64,000 bases of DNA from Isoalcanivorax indicus (GTDB lineage: Bacteria; Pseudomonadota; Gammaproteobacteria; Pseudomonadales; Alcanivoracaceae). This document shows, in pieces, positions 8,553 through 16,619 of the stretch. The DNA lies in the NCBI RefSeq assembly GCF_003259185.1, contig NZ_QGMP01000001.1:2046001-2110000 (forward strand). The letters run 5' to 3'. Below the pieces are notes generated by a model, which was given only the letters and a program-made list of their open reading frames with translations, was not told the DNA's origin and searched no databases. A program made the position numbers and the translations under genes. Each line of letters starts with the position of its first letter. Position 1 is the first letter of the stretch.

Positions 8553-9575
8553 ATGACGGACACGCAACAGGCCAAGGCCGATCAACTGATGAATGCCCAG
8601 ATTGCCTGGATCATTGCGCAACTGGACAAGAAAACCCTGACGAAGATCGTGCGCGAGGAAGTGGACCTGGCGTTCAAGGCGGCGAAGACCCTGACCCTGA
8701 ATGAGGTGGTCAGTGTCGACACCGTCAAGGCGACGGCCAGACGCTATGCCATCGACATGGACATTTCCGGCGCCATCCCCGAGCTGATCGGTGAGATTGC
8801 CGACCGTCTGTACAACCATCCCGGCCACGACAAGAACAGCTTCGAGGACCTGATCAGCGATCAGGAAGTGGCCGAACTGCTGGATGTGGCCCTGGAAATG
8901 AAAGCCCTGCGCCAGCGCCTGATCAGCGAGATCGGCGGCAGCCCGCTGACCCTGAACCTGATTTCCGACATGCTCTATCGCGGCATTCAGGGCTTTATCA
9001 ATCAGGGCACCAACATGGCCGGCAGCATTCCCGGCGCCAGCTCGCTGCTGAAGCTGGGCAAGTCGGCGGTCAGCAAGGCGGCCCCGGGGCTGGAAAAATC
9101 AGCGGAAAGCAGCATCAAGAAATACATTGCCCACAACACCCGCAGCATTATCCGGCAAAGTGAAAAACGTCTGGAAAAGACCATCGAGAGTGGCGAGTTC
9201 CGCCAGGCCGTGCTGGATTTCTGGGACGAGATCAAGGAACAGAAAGTCGCCAGCCTGCGCCGCTATGTCACCCGCGATGAGCTGGAAGATGCCATGGTGA
9301 CCGGCCTCGAAGCCTGGAAGCAGTTCCGGGCCACCCGCTACTTCGGCAACCTGCTGGATGCCGGGGTGGACTTTTTTTTCCAGAAGTACGGCGAGACCTC
9401 GCTGGACAAGCTGGTCAAGGAAATGGGCGTGACCAAGAAGATGGTCAGCGACGAAATCATGCACTATGCCCCGCAGGCTATCGATGCCCTGAACGAGAAA
9501 GGGCTGATCGAAGCCGCCTTGCGCCGCCGCCTGACGCCCTTCTGGCATGCGGACTCCACGCTGGCGCTGCTGTGA
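8553..9575 (+). CDS. Conserved hypothetical protein, helical
   Basis: 340 residues, rich in charged helices, no signal peptide and no clear membrane helix. A central glycine/serine-rich stretch (GTNMAGSIPGASSLLKLGKSAVSK) separates an N-terminal part from a charged part (SIIRQSEKRLEKTIESGEFRQ). I do not recognise a domain. Codon use looks like the neighbours, so it is likely a genuine resident gene. It ends 11 bp before the dnaE2 promoter and is therefore probably not part of the SOS unit. Confidence 0.75.
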   Translation: MTDTQQAKADQLMNAQIAWIIAQLDKKTLTKIVREEVDLAFKAAKTLTLNEVVSVDTVKATARRYAIDMDISGAIPELIGEIADRLYNHPGHDKNSFEDLISDQEVAELLDVALEMKALRQRLISEIGGSPLTLNLISDMLYRGIQGFINQGTNMAGSIPGASSLLKLGKSAVSKAAPGLEKSAESSIKKYIAHNTRSIIRQSEKRLEKTIESGEFRQAVLDFWDEIKEQKVASLRRYVTRDELEDAMVTGLEAWKQFRATRYFGNLLDAGVDFFFQKYGETSLDKLVKEMGVTKKMVSDEIMHYAPQAIDALNEKGLIEAALRRRLTPFWHADSTLALL

Positions 9576-9585
9576 CAGGCGAGGC

Positions 9586-9615
9586 TTGACATACTGCTCA
9601 TACGGACAGTATTCT
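9586..9615 (+). promoter_or_regulatory. SOS-type promoter with LexA box upstream of dnaE2
   Basis: TTGACA (9586-9591), an 18-bp spacer and TATTCT (9610-9615) form a good sigma-70 promoter. The spacer and the start of the -10 are covered by TACTGCTCATACGGACAGTA (9592-9611), which matches the gammaproteobacterial LexA operator TACTGT-N8-ACAGTA except for one base in the left half. Repression by LexA is inferred. Confidence 0.8.
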
Positions 9616-9638
9616 GGCTGTCCGGTGAGCACACGGTC

Positions 9639-9674
9639 ATCTGAGTCTGACACCTGATCTGAGTCTGACACCTG
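9639..9674 (+). repeat. Perfect 18-bp tandem duplication in the dnaE2 leader
   Basis: ATCTGAGTCTGACACCTG occurs twice without a gap (9639-9656 and 9657-9674), about 30 bp after the promoter and ~150 bp before the dnaE2 start. No function is evident. Confidence 0.85.
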
Positions 9675-9822
9675 AAAGGTACTGCAACCCCTGACAGGTT
9701 TACTGCCGTGAGATCTCCCAGGGCCCCCAGTCCCCGCTGTCGGGCCCGCGCCAGGGACGGCGCATTGCTCCCGGGTCTGTTTTTCTCAGGCCGGCACCCC
9801 CGGCGTGCCACGGGCGCCCATC

Positions 9823-12800
9823 ATGTTTGCCGAACTGCACGCACAATCCAGCTTCAGTTTTCTGACCGGTGCCAGCCAGCCGGATGAACTGGTCTGGCAG
9901 GCCGCCAGTGAAGGCTATGCCGCCCTGGCCATCACCGATGAATGCACCCTGGCAGGCGTTGTGCGTGCCCATCAGGCGGCCCGTGAAGCGGGCCTGCACC
10001 TGATTATCGGCAGCCGCATGACCCTCACCGACGGCACCCGTCTGGTGTTGCTGGTCACCGATCGCGCCGCCTACGCCAACCTGTCCACGCTGATCACGGC
10101 CGCCCGCCGTGACAGCCCCAAAGGCGAATACCGGGTCACCCCGGCACGGCTGGCCGCCCATGCCGATGGTCTGCTGTGCCTGTGGCGCCCAGGCTGGGAG
10201 GCCGAACGGGCCGATCAGCAACTGGCCATGCTCAAATCGCATTTCCACGACCGCCTGTGGCTGGCCTGCGAGCTGCACCAGGACGGCGACGATGTGGCCC
10301 AGTATCAGTACCTGTTGCAGCGCGCCAATCACCATGAATTGCCCATGGTGGCCAGCAACGACGTGCATATGCACAGCCCCGCGCGGCAACCCCTGCAGGA
10401 TGTACTCACCGCCCTGCGTCATCGCACTACCGTGGCGGAACTGGGCCAGCGCCGCTTTGCCAATGGCGAGCGCTATCTGCGCCCGGTGGCGCGCCTGCGC
10501 CAGCTCTATCCCGAAGCCCTGCTGGCGGAAAGCCTGCATATCGCCCGGCGCTGCACCTTTTCACTGGATGAATTGCGTTATCAGTACCCGGCGGAAGTTG
10601 TCCCGGCGGGCAAGACCCCCGCCGCCTGGCTGCGCCAGCTGACCGAGGAAGGCGCCGCCCGGCGCTGGCCCGAAGGTGTCCCCGACAAGGTCCGTGCCCT
10701 GATCGAAAAAGAGCTGGCCCTGATCCGCGAGCTGGATTATGAGTATTACTTCCTCACCGTGCAGGACATCGTCGCCTTCGCCCGCCGCCAGGGCATCCTG
10801 TGTCAGGGGCGCGGCTCGGCTGCCAACTCCGCTGTCTGCTACTGCCTGTTCGTGACCGAGGTGGACCCGGTGCACAGCAGCCTGCTGTTCGAGCGCTTCA
10901 TCAATCGTGAACGTAACGAACCCCCCGATATCGATGTGGATTTCGAACACGAGCGGCGTGAGGAGGTGGTGCAGTACATCTATCGCAAATATGGCCGCGA
11001 GCGGGCCGCCCTCGCCGCCACGGTCATCAGTTATCGCATGCGCTCCGCCGTACGGGATGTCGGCCGCGCCCTGGGCTTTGACCGGCACCGGCTGGACCTG
11101 CTGAGCCAGCAACTGGCCTGGTGGGACAAACCCGACACCCTGATTGAGCGGTTTCGCGAAGCGGGCCTCAAGGACACGCAGCTGGCGCGGCAATACCGCG
11201 CCCTGGTCCTGGAGCTGCTCGGCTTCCCGCGGCATCTGTCACAGCATGTTGGCGGGTTTGTCATCAGCCGCGACCCCATCGCCACGCTGGTGCCGATCGA
11301 AAACGCCGCCATGCCCGAGCGCACCATCATTCAATGGGACAAGGATGATCTGGAAGCCCTGGGTCTGATGAAGGTGGATGTGCTGGCGCTGGGCATGCTC
11401 ACCGCCATCCGCAAGATGCTGGATCTGATCAACGGGTATCGGGCTACGCAGGGCAAGACCGCGCTCAGTGTCCAGCAACTGCCCCGGGAAGACCCGCAGA
11501 CCTATGCCATGCTCTGCAAGGGCGACAGTGTCGGCGTGTTCCAGGTGGAATCCCGCGCGCAGATGAACATGCTGCCGCGTCTGCGGCCACAGCAGTTCTA
11601 TGATCTGGTGATTCAGGTCGCCATCGTGCGGCCCGGCCCGATCCAGGGCGACATGGTGCATCCCTATCTGCGCCGCCGGCATGGCCAGGAAGCGGTGGAC
11701 TATCCCGATGACCGCATTCGCGATGTGCTGTCACGCACCCTCGGCGTACCCATTTTCCAGGAACAGGTGATTCAGTTGACCATGGTCGCCGCCGGATTCA
11801 GCGGTGGCGAGGCCGATCAGCTGCGCCGCGCCATGGCACGCTGGGGCAAAAGCGGCGAGTTGATGCAATTCCGTGACAAGGTGATTCACGGCATGCTCGC
11901 CAATGGCTACACCCCCGAGTATGCCGAGCGCATTTTTGAACAGATGAAAGGCTTTGGCGGCTACGGCTTCCCCGAATCCCATGCCGCCAGCTTTGCCCTG
12001 CTGGTGTATGTCTCGGCCTGGCTCAAGCGGCACCATACGGCGGCATTTTATGCTGGCCTGCTCAACAGCCTGCCCATGGGCTTCTATTCGCCGTCGCAAC
12101 TGATCCAGGATGCCCGGCGCCATGGCATTGAAACCCGCCCTGTCTGTGTCGATCACAGCCACTGGGATTACACCCTGGAAGACAGCACGCGCCTGGCCTT
12201 CGGCATGCAGCCCGCCCTGCGCCTGGGCCTGCGCCAGATCAGTGGCTTCAACGAAGACGCGGCGGCACGCCTTGTCGCCGCCCGGCGCCAGGCGCGTTTC
12301 ACCGACGTGGAAGACCTGTGCCGCCGGGCACAGCTCCATCGCCAGGAGCGCGACGCCCTGGTGGCCGCCAACGCCCTCGCCCGCCTGACCGGCCATCGGC
12401 ATCAGGGCCATTGGGAGATACAGGCGGTGCAGGAAACACTGCCGCTGTTTGAACACAGCGCGTCAGACAGCCCGACCGCATTGCACGACGGCGTGCGTCT
12501 GGATGCGCCCTCAGAGGTCGACAATCTGCTCAGTGATTACCGCAGCCTGGGGCTGACCCTGGGCCGTCACCCGCTGGCCCTGCTGCGCCACCGGCCCGAA
12601 TTCGCCCGCTGCAAACGCGCCCGTGACCTGCGCCATCTGGACAGCGGCCGGCTGGTCCATGTGGCCGGGGTGGTCACCAACCGGCAACGACCGGGCACGG
12701 CCTCCGGCGTGCTGTTCATGACCCTGGAAGACGAAACCGGCAATACCAACGTGGTGCTCTGGCAAGGCATTCAGGAACAATACCGGCGCGCCATTCTCGG

Positions 12801-12933
12801 TGGCCAGTTACTGATCATCACGGGCACGGCAGAAAAGACAGAAGAGGGCCTGATCCACCTGATCGCCGGCAAGGTCGAGGATGTCAGCGATGCCCTCGCC
12901 AGCCTGAAAAGCCGCTCGCGCGACTTCCACTAG
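9823..12933 (+). CDS. dnaE2: Error-prone DNA polymerase DnaE2
   Basis: 1036 residues from the ATG at 9823; a GTG at 9805 is an alternative. The N-terminal PHP-like domain begins MFAELHAQSSFSFLTGAS. It is followed by the C-family polymerase palm with the acidic motif PPDIDVDFEHERR (around residue 367) and GRGSAANSAVCY. The finger and helix-hairpin-helix parts follow, and a C-terminal OB-fold (LVHVAGVVTNRQRPGTASGV, then FMTLEDETGNTNVVLW) completes a DnaE2. It does translesion synthesis with ImuA/ImuB. A LexA-type operator sits ~200 bp upstream, implying its own SOS promoter away from imuB. Confidence 0.95.
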   Translation: MFAELHAQSSFSFLTGASQPDELVWQAASEGYAALAITDECTLAGVVRAHQAAREAGLHLIIGSRMTLTDGTRLVLLVTDRAAYANLSTLITAARRDSPKGEYRVTPARLAAHADGLLCLWRPGWEAERADQQLAMLKSHFHDRLWLACELHQDGDDVAQYQYLLQRANHHELPMVASNDVHMHSPARQPLQDVLTALRHRTTVAELGQRRFANGERYLRPVARLRQLYPEALLAESLHIARRCTFSLDELRYQYPAEVVPAGKTPAAWLRQLTEEGAARRWPEGVPDKVRALIEKELALIRELDYEYYFLTVQDIVAFARRQGILCQGRGSAANSAVCYCLFVTEVDPVHSSLLFERFINRERNEPPDIDVDFEHERREEVVQYIYRKYGRERAALAATVISYRMRSAVRDVGRALGFDRHRLDLLSQQLAWWDKPDTLIERFREAGLKDTQLARQYRALVLELLGFPRHLSQHVGGFVISRDPIATLVPIENAAMPERTIIQWDKDDLEALGLMKVDVLALGMLTAIRKMLDLINGYRATQGKTALSVQQLPREDPQTYAMLCKGDSVGVFQVESRAQMNMLPRLRPQQFYDLVIQVAIVRPGPIQGDMVHPYLRRRHGQEAVDYPDDRIRDVLSRTLGVPIFQEQVIQLTMVAAGFSGGEADQLRRAMARWGKSGELMQFRDKVIHGMLANGYTPEYAERIFEQMKGFGGYGFPESHAASFALLVYVSAWLKRHHTAAFYAGLLNSLPMGFYSPSQLIQDARRHGIETRPVCVDHSHWDYTLEDSTRLAFGMQPALRLGLRQISGFNEDAAARLVAARRQARFTDVEDLCRRAQLHRQERDALVAANALARLTGHRHQGHWEIQAVQETLPLFEHSASDSPTALHDGVRLDAPSEVDNLLSDYRSLGLTLGRHPLALLRHRPEFARCKRARDLRHLDSGRLVHVAGVVTNRQRPGTASGVLFMTLEDETGNTNVVLWQGIQEQYRRAILGGQLLIITGTAEKTEEGLIHLIAGKVEDVSDALASLKSRSRDFH

Positions 12934-12951
12934 GAGGCATGTTCTTCAGGC

Positions 12952-12980
12952 AAAAAAAAGCCCCGCCGGGTACGCGGGGC
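12952..12980 (-). terminator. Rho-independent terminator for the gene at 13018-13464
   Basis: Read on the minus strand, GCCCCGC, a 7-nt loop and GCGGGGC are followed by eight T residues (A-tract at 12952-12959 on the plus strand). It lies just past the stop of the minus-strand gene. On the plus strand it lacks a T-tract, so it may only weakly terminate dnaE2. Confidence 0.9.
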
Positions 12981-13017
12981 ATGTACGCTGCTATCAGGCA
13001 GAAGCAGAACAAACCGA

Positions 13018-13464
13018 TCAATTCATGCTCAATTCCAGATTCGGGTTGAAACTGGCGTCGCCGAGATCCGCCAGCCAGGTCTCCACAAAGGTCTTGAGTG
13101 TGTCATCGCCCCGGGCACCCCGGGCACGCAAAAAGGCTTCGAAGGACACGCGTCGTCCCGCGTATTCCACCACCGGCGCGTTCAGATCCAGGTCCAGATC
13201 AATCGCCAGATACTCCAGATTCTCGGCCAGTTGACCGTTCACTACGGTAGCCAGCAGGGTCTGATCCCCACATGGCAGGTTGAGCACGGCTTCCACCTGG
13301 TGATAACCGATCAGCTCAGCCTCCAGCAGGGCCTCCATCTGCGGTGCCAGCGCGCTGTCTTCTGCAGCGGCGCTGCACAGGGCGCTACTCAGGGCGGGAT
13401 GCAGTTCTGCGCGAGCCGACAGCATGAGGCTGAGCAGGAACAGCGCAGCAAGATAGCGGCGCAT
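13018..13464 (-). CDS. Small exported protein, DUF3718-like
   Basis: 148 residues. A signal peptide (MRRYLAALFLLSLMLSARA) precedes a mature part with two cysteines: LCSAAAEDSALAPQMEALLEAEL, then VLNLPCGDQTLLATVV. This spacing resembles small periplasmic DUF3718 proteins, where the two Cys probably form a disulfide; the match is tentative. A TATAAT-like -10 (RC of 13495-13500) lies ~30 bp upstream and a strong terminator follows, so it is a single-gene unit. Confidence 0.7.
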   Translation of the reverse strand: MRRYLAALFLLSLMLSARAELHPALSSALCSAAAEDSALAPQMEALLEAELIGYHQVEAVLNLPCGDQTLLATVVNGQLAENLEYLAIDLDLDLNAPVVEYAGRRVSFEAFLRARGARGDDTLKTFVETWLADLGDASFNPNLELSMN

Positions 13465-13596
13465 GGGAATCTCCAGTTATTTTCACTGGCGGCAATTATA
13501 CGAAAAAATAACCAAAAGAAACCCTTTCAAAACACATTTACTACGCCGAACGGATGAACGGCGGGTCAGAGTACGCGGCGTGACCCACATGGCCGT

Positions 13597-15816
13597 TCAG
13601 CGAAACAACTGGCCTACGAACAGATTCACCGAACGATGGCCGCCTTCCGCCAACCCCAACGACAGGTAGGCCGGGCCCACCGGGGTGTCCATCCCGAGAA
13701 AGGCGCTGCCCGCCGTAATGGCATTGCGGGCACTCATCTCGCTGCGTATTTCCCAGACATTCCCGCGCTCCAGCGAGGCTCCGGCAAACAGCGGCAAGCG
13801 AGAGGGCATGCTGCTTTGCGGGCCCAGCGGCACCAGGGTCACCAGCCGCGTCATGGCGCGATGCATGCCCCAGCGACTGCGCGGCGCCAGGCCGGACAAT
13901 TCCAGAAAACCACCGATGGGCACGATATTGGCCAGATCCTGTTCGTCGGTGTCGCTGACACTCAGGTCGCCTTCCAGCAGCCAGCTGACCCGCCCGGTGG
14001 ACAGCGCCCAGGTGGCCTCGCCGCTGAAGCGGCGAAAGCGCTGCTCTGCGCGCAGCTCGGGGTCATGCCACTGCCACTGGCTTTTCCAGCGCAGGCCGCG
14101 ACGCGGAAAGGCCAGATCATCCAGCGTATCCCAGCCCAGACCGACCAGATAATAACCATCGTCGTAGCTGCCCTCGCCGAGGTCCATTCCACCCCGCAAC
14201 GCCACATCACCGCGTTTGCGCACCACACCGACCCGCACTTCACCGCGCTGACGATAGAGCTGGCGCCCCAGCGCCAGGCCGGCCTGGCGTTCACGGCGCT
14301 GATAGGAGGCAATGGCCTCGTCCTGGATGGTGTCATCAAACAGATCAATGCGCTCTGCCTGGTAGAGCAGTTGCGGCTCGATGAAATAACGCATGTGGTA
14401 ATCCAGCGGCTGTACAAAACGCCCTTCCAGACGCGGCGTCGTGCCGATATCCGAGCGCAGGAAGGCGGTGCCCCCCAGCCGGTTCAGGCCCGCCATGCGC
14501 AGACTGGCCCCCACGCCGAACTCCGAATCCCCGCGAAAGTCATCGCTGATGCGCAGCCCCACACGCAGGAAGTTGCTGCCTTCCTGACGCCGCTGGGACA
14601 CCAGCAGCAAACCGGTCTGCCCGTTCTCCTCGATCACCCGGTAACGGATCTGGCGAAAATAATCGAGCCCGTAGATCGCCGAGATATCCTCGTGCAGGCG
14701 CGCCCGATCCAGCGGCTGATGCAGCGGCTGGCGCAGCAGATTGCGGATCACCCGGTCGTCCACCGGGCTGTCATTATTGACGCGAATGAAATGAATGACC
14801 GGTGGCTCACCGGGCGCCACCGGTCGGTCTCCGACCGGCACCGGCACCGGCACCCTCCCCTGTGCTTGCAGCGCCGCCACCGCAGCGTGGTATCCGGCTT
14901 CCAACGCCGCATCCACTTCCCCGAAACTGCTGTTGGACACCGATTCCAGCTGCGGGCGAATCAGCAGATCGTGCGCCGCCAGCGAGGCCAGTTGCTGGTC
15001 ACTGTTGCCGCGCACCATCAGTCCGGTCAACTGATCCATCACGTCCACCAGAGACTGGATATCCTCCCGTTTCCGGCGCGGCGTCCCGACATCCACCACC
15101 ACCAGACGGGTCGCTCCGAGGTCGCGCGCCACATCCACCGGGATGTTGTTGACCACACCACCGTCCACCAGCAGGCGCCCATCCAGGTCCACCGGCTCCA
15201 GCAGTCCGGGGATGGACATGCTCGCCCTGACCGCCGTACTCAGACGGCCGCCATCCAGTACTACCTGCTCGCCCGAGACCAGGTCTGCCGCCACGGCACG
15301 AAACGGGATCGACAAGGCATCAAAGTCATCCACCCGATCCACTGCCACAAACAGGTCATCCAGCATGGCGGTCATGTGCTGACCCTTGAGCACACTGCGC
15401 GGCAACACGATACGCCCGCGGGCCATATGCAGCCGGTAATCCGCCGCCAGCCCGGCATCCAGTTGCCGGAAGATATAAGGCTGATCCTGACGCGGCGACC
15501 GGTCGGTAAAGGCCAGCCCCCAGTCCGTGCCCCGGGCCACCCGCTCCAGAGCCTCCGCATCCAGGCCCGAGGCTCGCAAGGCGCCGACAATGGCGCCCAT
15601 GCTGGTGCCCACAATCAGATCCACCTGCACGCCATATTCCTCCAGCGCGCGCATGACCCCGACATGGGCAAGACCGCGCGCGCCACCGCCGCTGAGGACC
15701 AGCGCCACACGTTCTGCCCCGTCCTGCTCCGCCTGCACCTTCCCCGGGCTCCACGCCAGACCACCCGCCAGCACGATAGCGGCCAGAACAACACCACCCA
15801 CTCGTTTCCTGCGCAC
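13597..15816 (-). CDS. Patatin-like phospholipase with POTRA and beta-barrel (type Vd secretion, PlpD-like)
   Basis: About 739 residues from the GTG at 15816, which has GGAGG eight bases upstream and gives a clean signal peptide (RRKRVGGVVLAAIVLAGGLA); the frame stays open to 15849. The patatin domain has GGGARGLAHVGV, the nucleophile elbow GTSMG and the catalytic Asp in LVDGGVVNN. A POTRA-like segment (VIHFIRVNNDSPVDDRVIRN) follows, then a 16-strand-type barrel ending in a C-terminal aromatic pattern (VNLFVGQLFR). Such proteins carry a lipase domain to the cell surface. Confidence 0.9.
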   Translation of the reverse strand: MRRKRVGGVVLAAIVLAGGLAWSPGKVQAEQDGAERVALVLSGGGARGLAHVGVMRALEEYGVQVDLIVGTSMGAIVGALRASGLDAEALERVARGTDWGLAFTDRSPRQDQPYIFRQLDAGLAADYRLHMARGRIVLPRSVLKGQHMTAMLDDLFVAVDRVDDFDALSIPFRAVAADLVSGEQVVLDGGRLSTAVRASMSIPGLLEPVDLDGRLLVDGGVVNNIPVDVARDLGATRLVVVDVGTPRRKREDIQSLVDVMDQLTGLMVRGNSDQQLASLAAHDLLIRPQLESVSNSSFGEVDAALEAGYHAAVAALQAQGRVPVPVPVGDRPVAPGEPPVIHFIRVNNDSPVDDRVIRNLLRQPLHQPLDRARLHEDISAIYGLDYFRQIRYRVIEENGQTGLLLVSQRRQEGSNFLRVGLRISDDFRGDSEFGVGASLRMAGLNRLGGTAFLRSDIGTTPRLEGRFVQPLDYHMRYFIEPQLLYQAERIDLFDDTIQDEAIASYQRRERQAGLALGRQLYRQRGEVRVGVVRKRGDVALRGGMDLGEGSYDDGYYLVGLGWDTLDDLAFPRRGLRWKSQWQWHDPELRAEQRFRRFSGEATWALSTGRVSWLLEGDLSVSDTDEQDLANIVPIGGFLELSGLAPRSRWGMHRAMTRLVTLVPLGPQSSMPSRLPLFAGASLERGNVWEIRSEMSARNAITAGSAFLGMDTPVGPAYLSLGLAEGGHRSVNLFVGQLFR

Positions 15817-15899
15817 CGTACCGTCCTCCGCTGACTTAACCTTCACCACCCGTGCCGATACCTTAACGCATCATGCCATCCTCAACCTCTGAACCCGTT

Positions 15900-15929
15900 C
15901 TGACAGCGCCGCACCTGCTTCGCTATACT
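15900..15929 (+). promoter_or_regulatory. Sigma-70-type promoter for the lipoprotein-mnmC-MAPEG operon
   Basis: CTGACA (15900-15905), 18-bp spacer, TATACT (15924-15929), about 45 bp before the lipoprotein start codon. Confidence 0.6.
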
Positions 15930-15974
15930 CCGGCCATCCATACCCGATACGCCCGGAACGAGGACCTGTCGCGA

Positions 15975-16619
15975 ATGATGCCGCGTCTGTTGATCACTGC
16001 CCTGCTGTGCACCCTGTTGCTGGCCACCACAGGCTGCACCCGCGAACTCGTGATGACCGATCAGGAGCGGATCAACGAGCGCATCCCCTGGGAAATCCCG
16101 ACCCCTGAGGTGGACCTGAATGCCTGGCAAGCCCCGGCGCAGCTCGGCACCTTCAGCTATCAGGGCGATATCAGCCTGGACCAGCGCCATTTGCGCATGC
16201 TGCGCTATACCCGTCTCCGCGACGGCAAGGAACAGCGTCTGGAGCTGCAACTGTTCCCCATCCCCGGCGGCTGGGACGACATGCCGCCCAGCCGTCTGAT
16301 CGCCGGTCAGTACGGCCCGCAACGCCAGCAACTCGGTGAGCGCGCCCTGCATCGCGGCGCGCTGGAAGTGGTGGTGACGGAAGAGCGCGCGGACGTTGAA
16401 GACGCCTTGCCACTGCCTGTGGCGGTCGGCCATCTGCAGCAACAATACCGGAACACTCGCGCCGTCACGCTGCTCAGTGTCACCGCCCTGCCCCCCGTGT
16501 TTGTCAGCGCCACCGTGACCGGCCACCCCGATCAGGCGGATGATCTGGATGTGGCCGTACGCGAAGCGCTGCTGGCGTTTGCCGCCGCCAACGCCGGGAG
16601 CGCTGACGCCTCACCATGA
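15975..16619 (+). CDS. Predicted lipoprotein
   Basis: 214 residues from the ATG at 15975 (a second ATG follows at once). The signal peptide MMPRLLITALLCTLLLATTGC ends in a lipobox (ATTGC). The mature part has regular beta-strand-like segments (LGTFSYQGDISLDQRHLRMLRY) and FPIPGGWDDMP; I do not recognise the family. Its TGA overlaps the mnmC start as ATGA, so it is the first gene of a coupled operon. The longer frame from 15873 contains the promoter and is not used. Confidence 0.75.
   Translation: MMPRLLITALLCTLLLATTGCTRELVMTDQERINERIPWEIPTPEVDLNAWQAPAQLGTFSYQGDISLDQRHLRMLRYTRLRDGKEQRLELQLFPIPGGWDDMPPSRLIAGQYGPQRQQLGERALHRGALEVVVTEERADVEDALPLPVAVGHLQQQYRNTRAVTLLSVTALPPVFVSATVTGHPDQADDLDVAVREALLAFAAANAGSADASP

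Noticed and set aside
9464-9811. Minus-strand frame across the dnaE2 promoter region
   Set aside because: It includes the LexA box and the tandem repeat, and is antisense to the 8553-9575 gene; no family resemblance.
13636-15834. 732-codon plus-strand open frame opposite the patatin gene
   Set aside because: Antisense shadow of the patatin/beta-barrel gene, rich in His/Gln/Arg.
15873-15974. N-terminal extension of the lipoprotein gene to 15873
   Set aside because: This stretch contains the -35/-10 elements and lacks a signal sequence; the lipoprotein signal starts at 15975.
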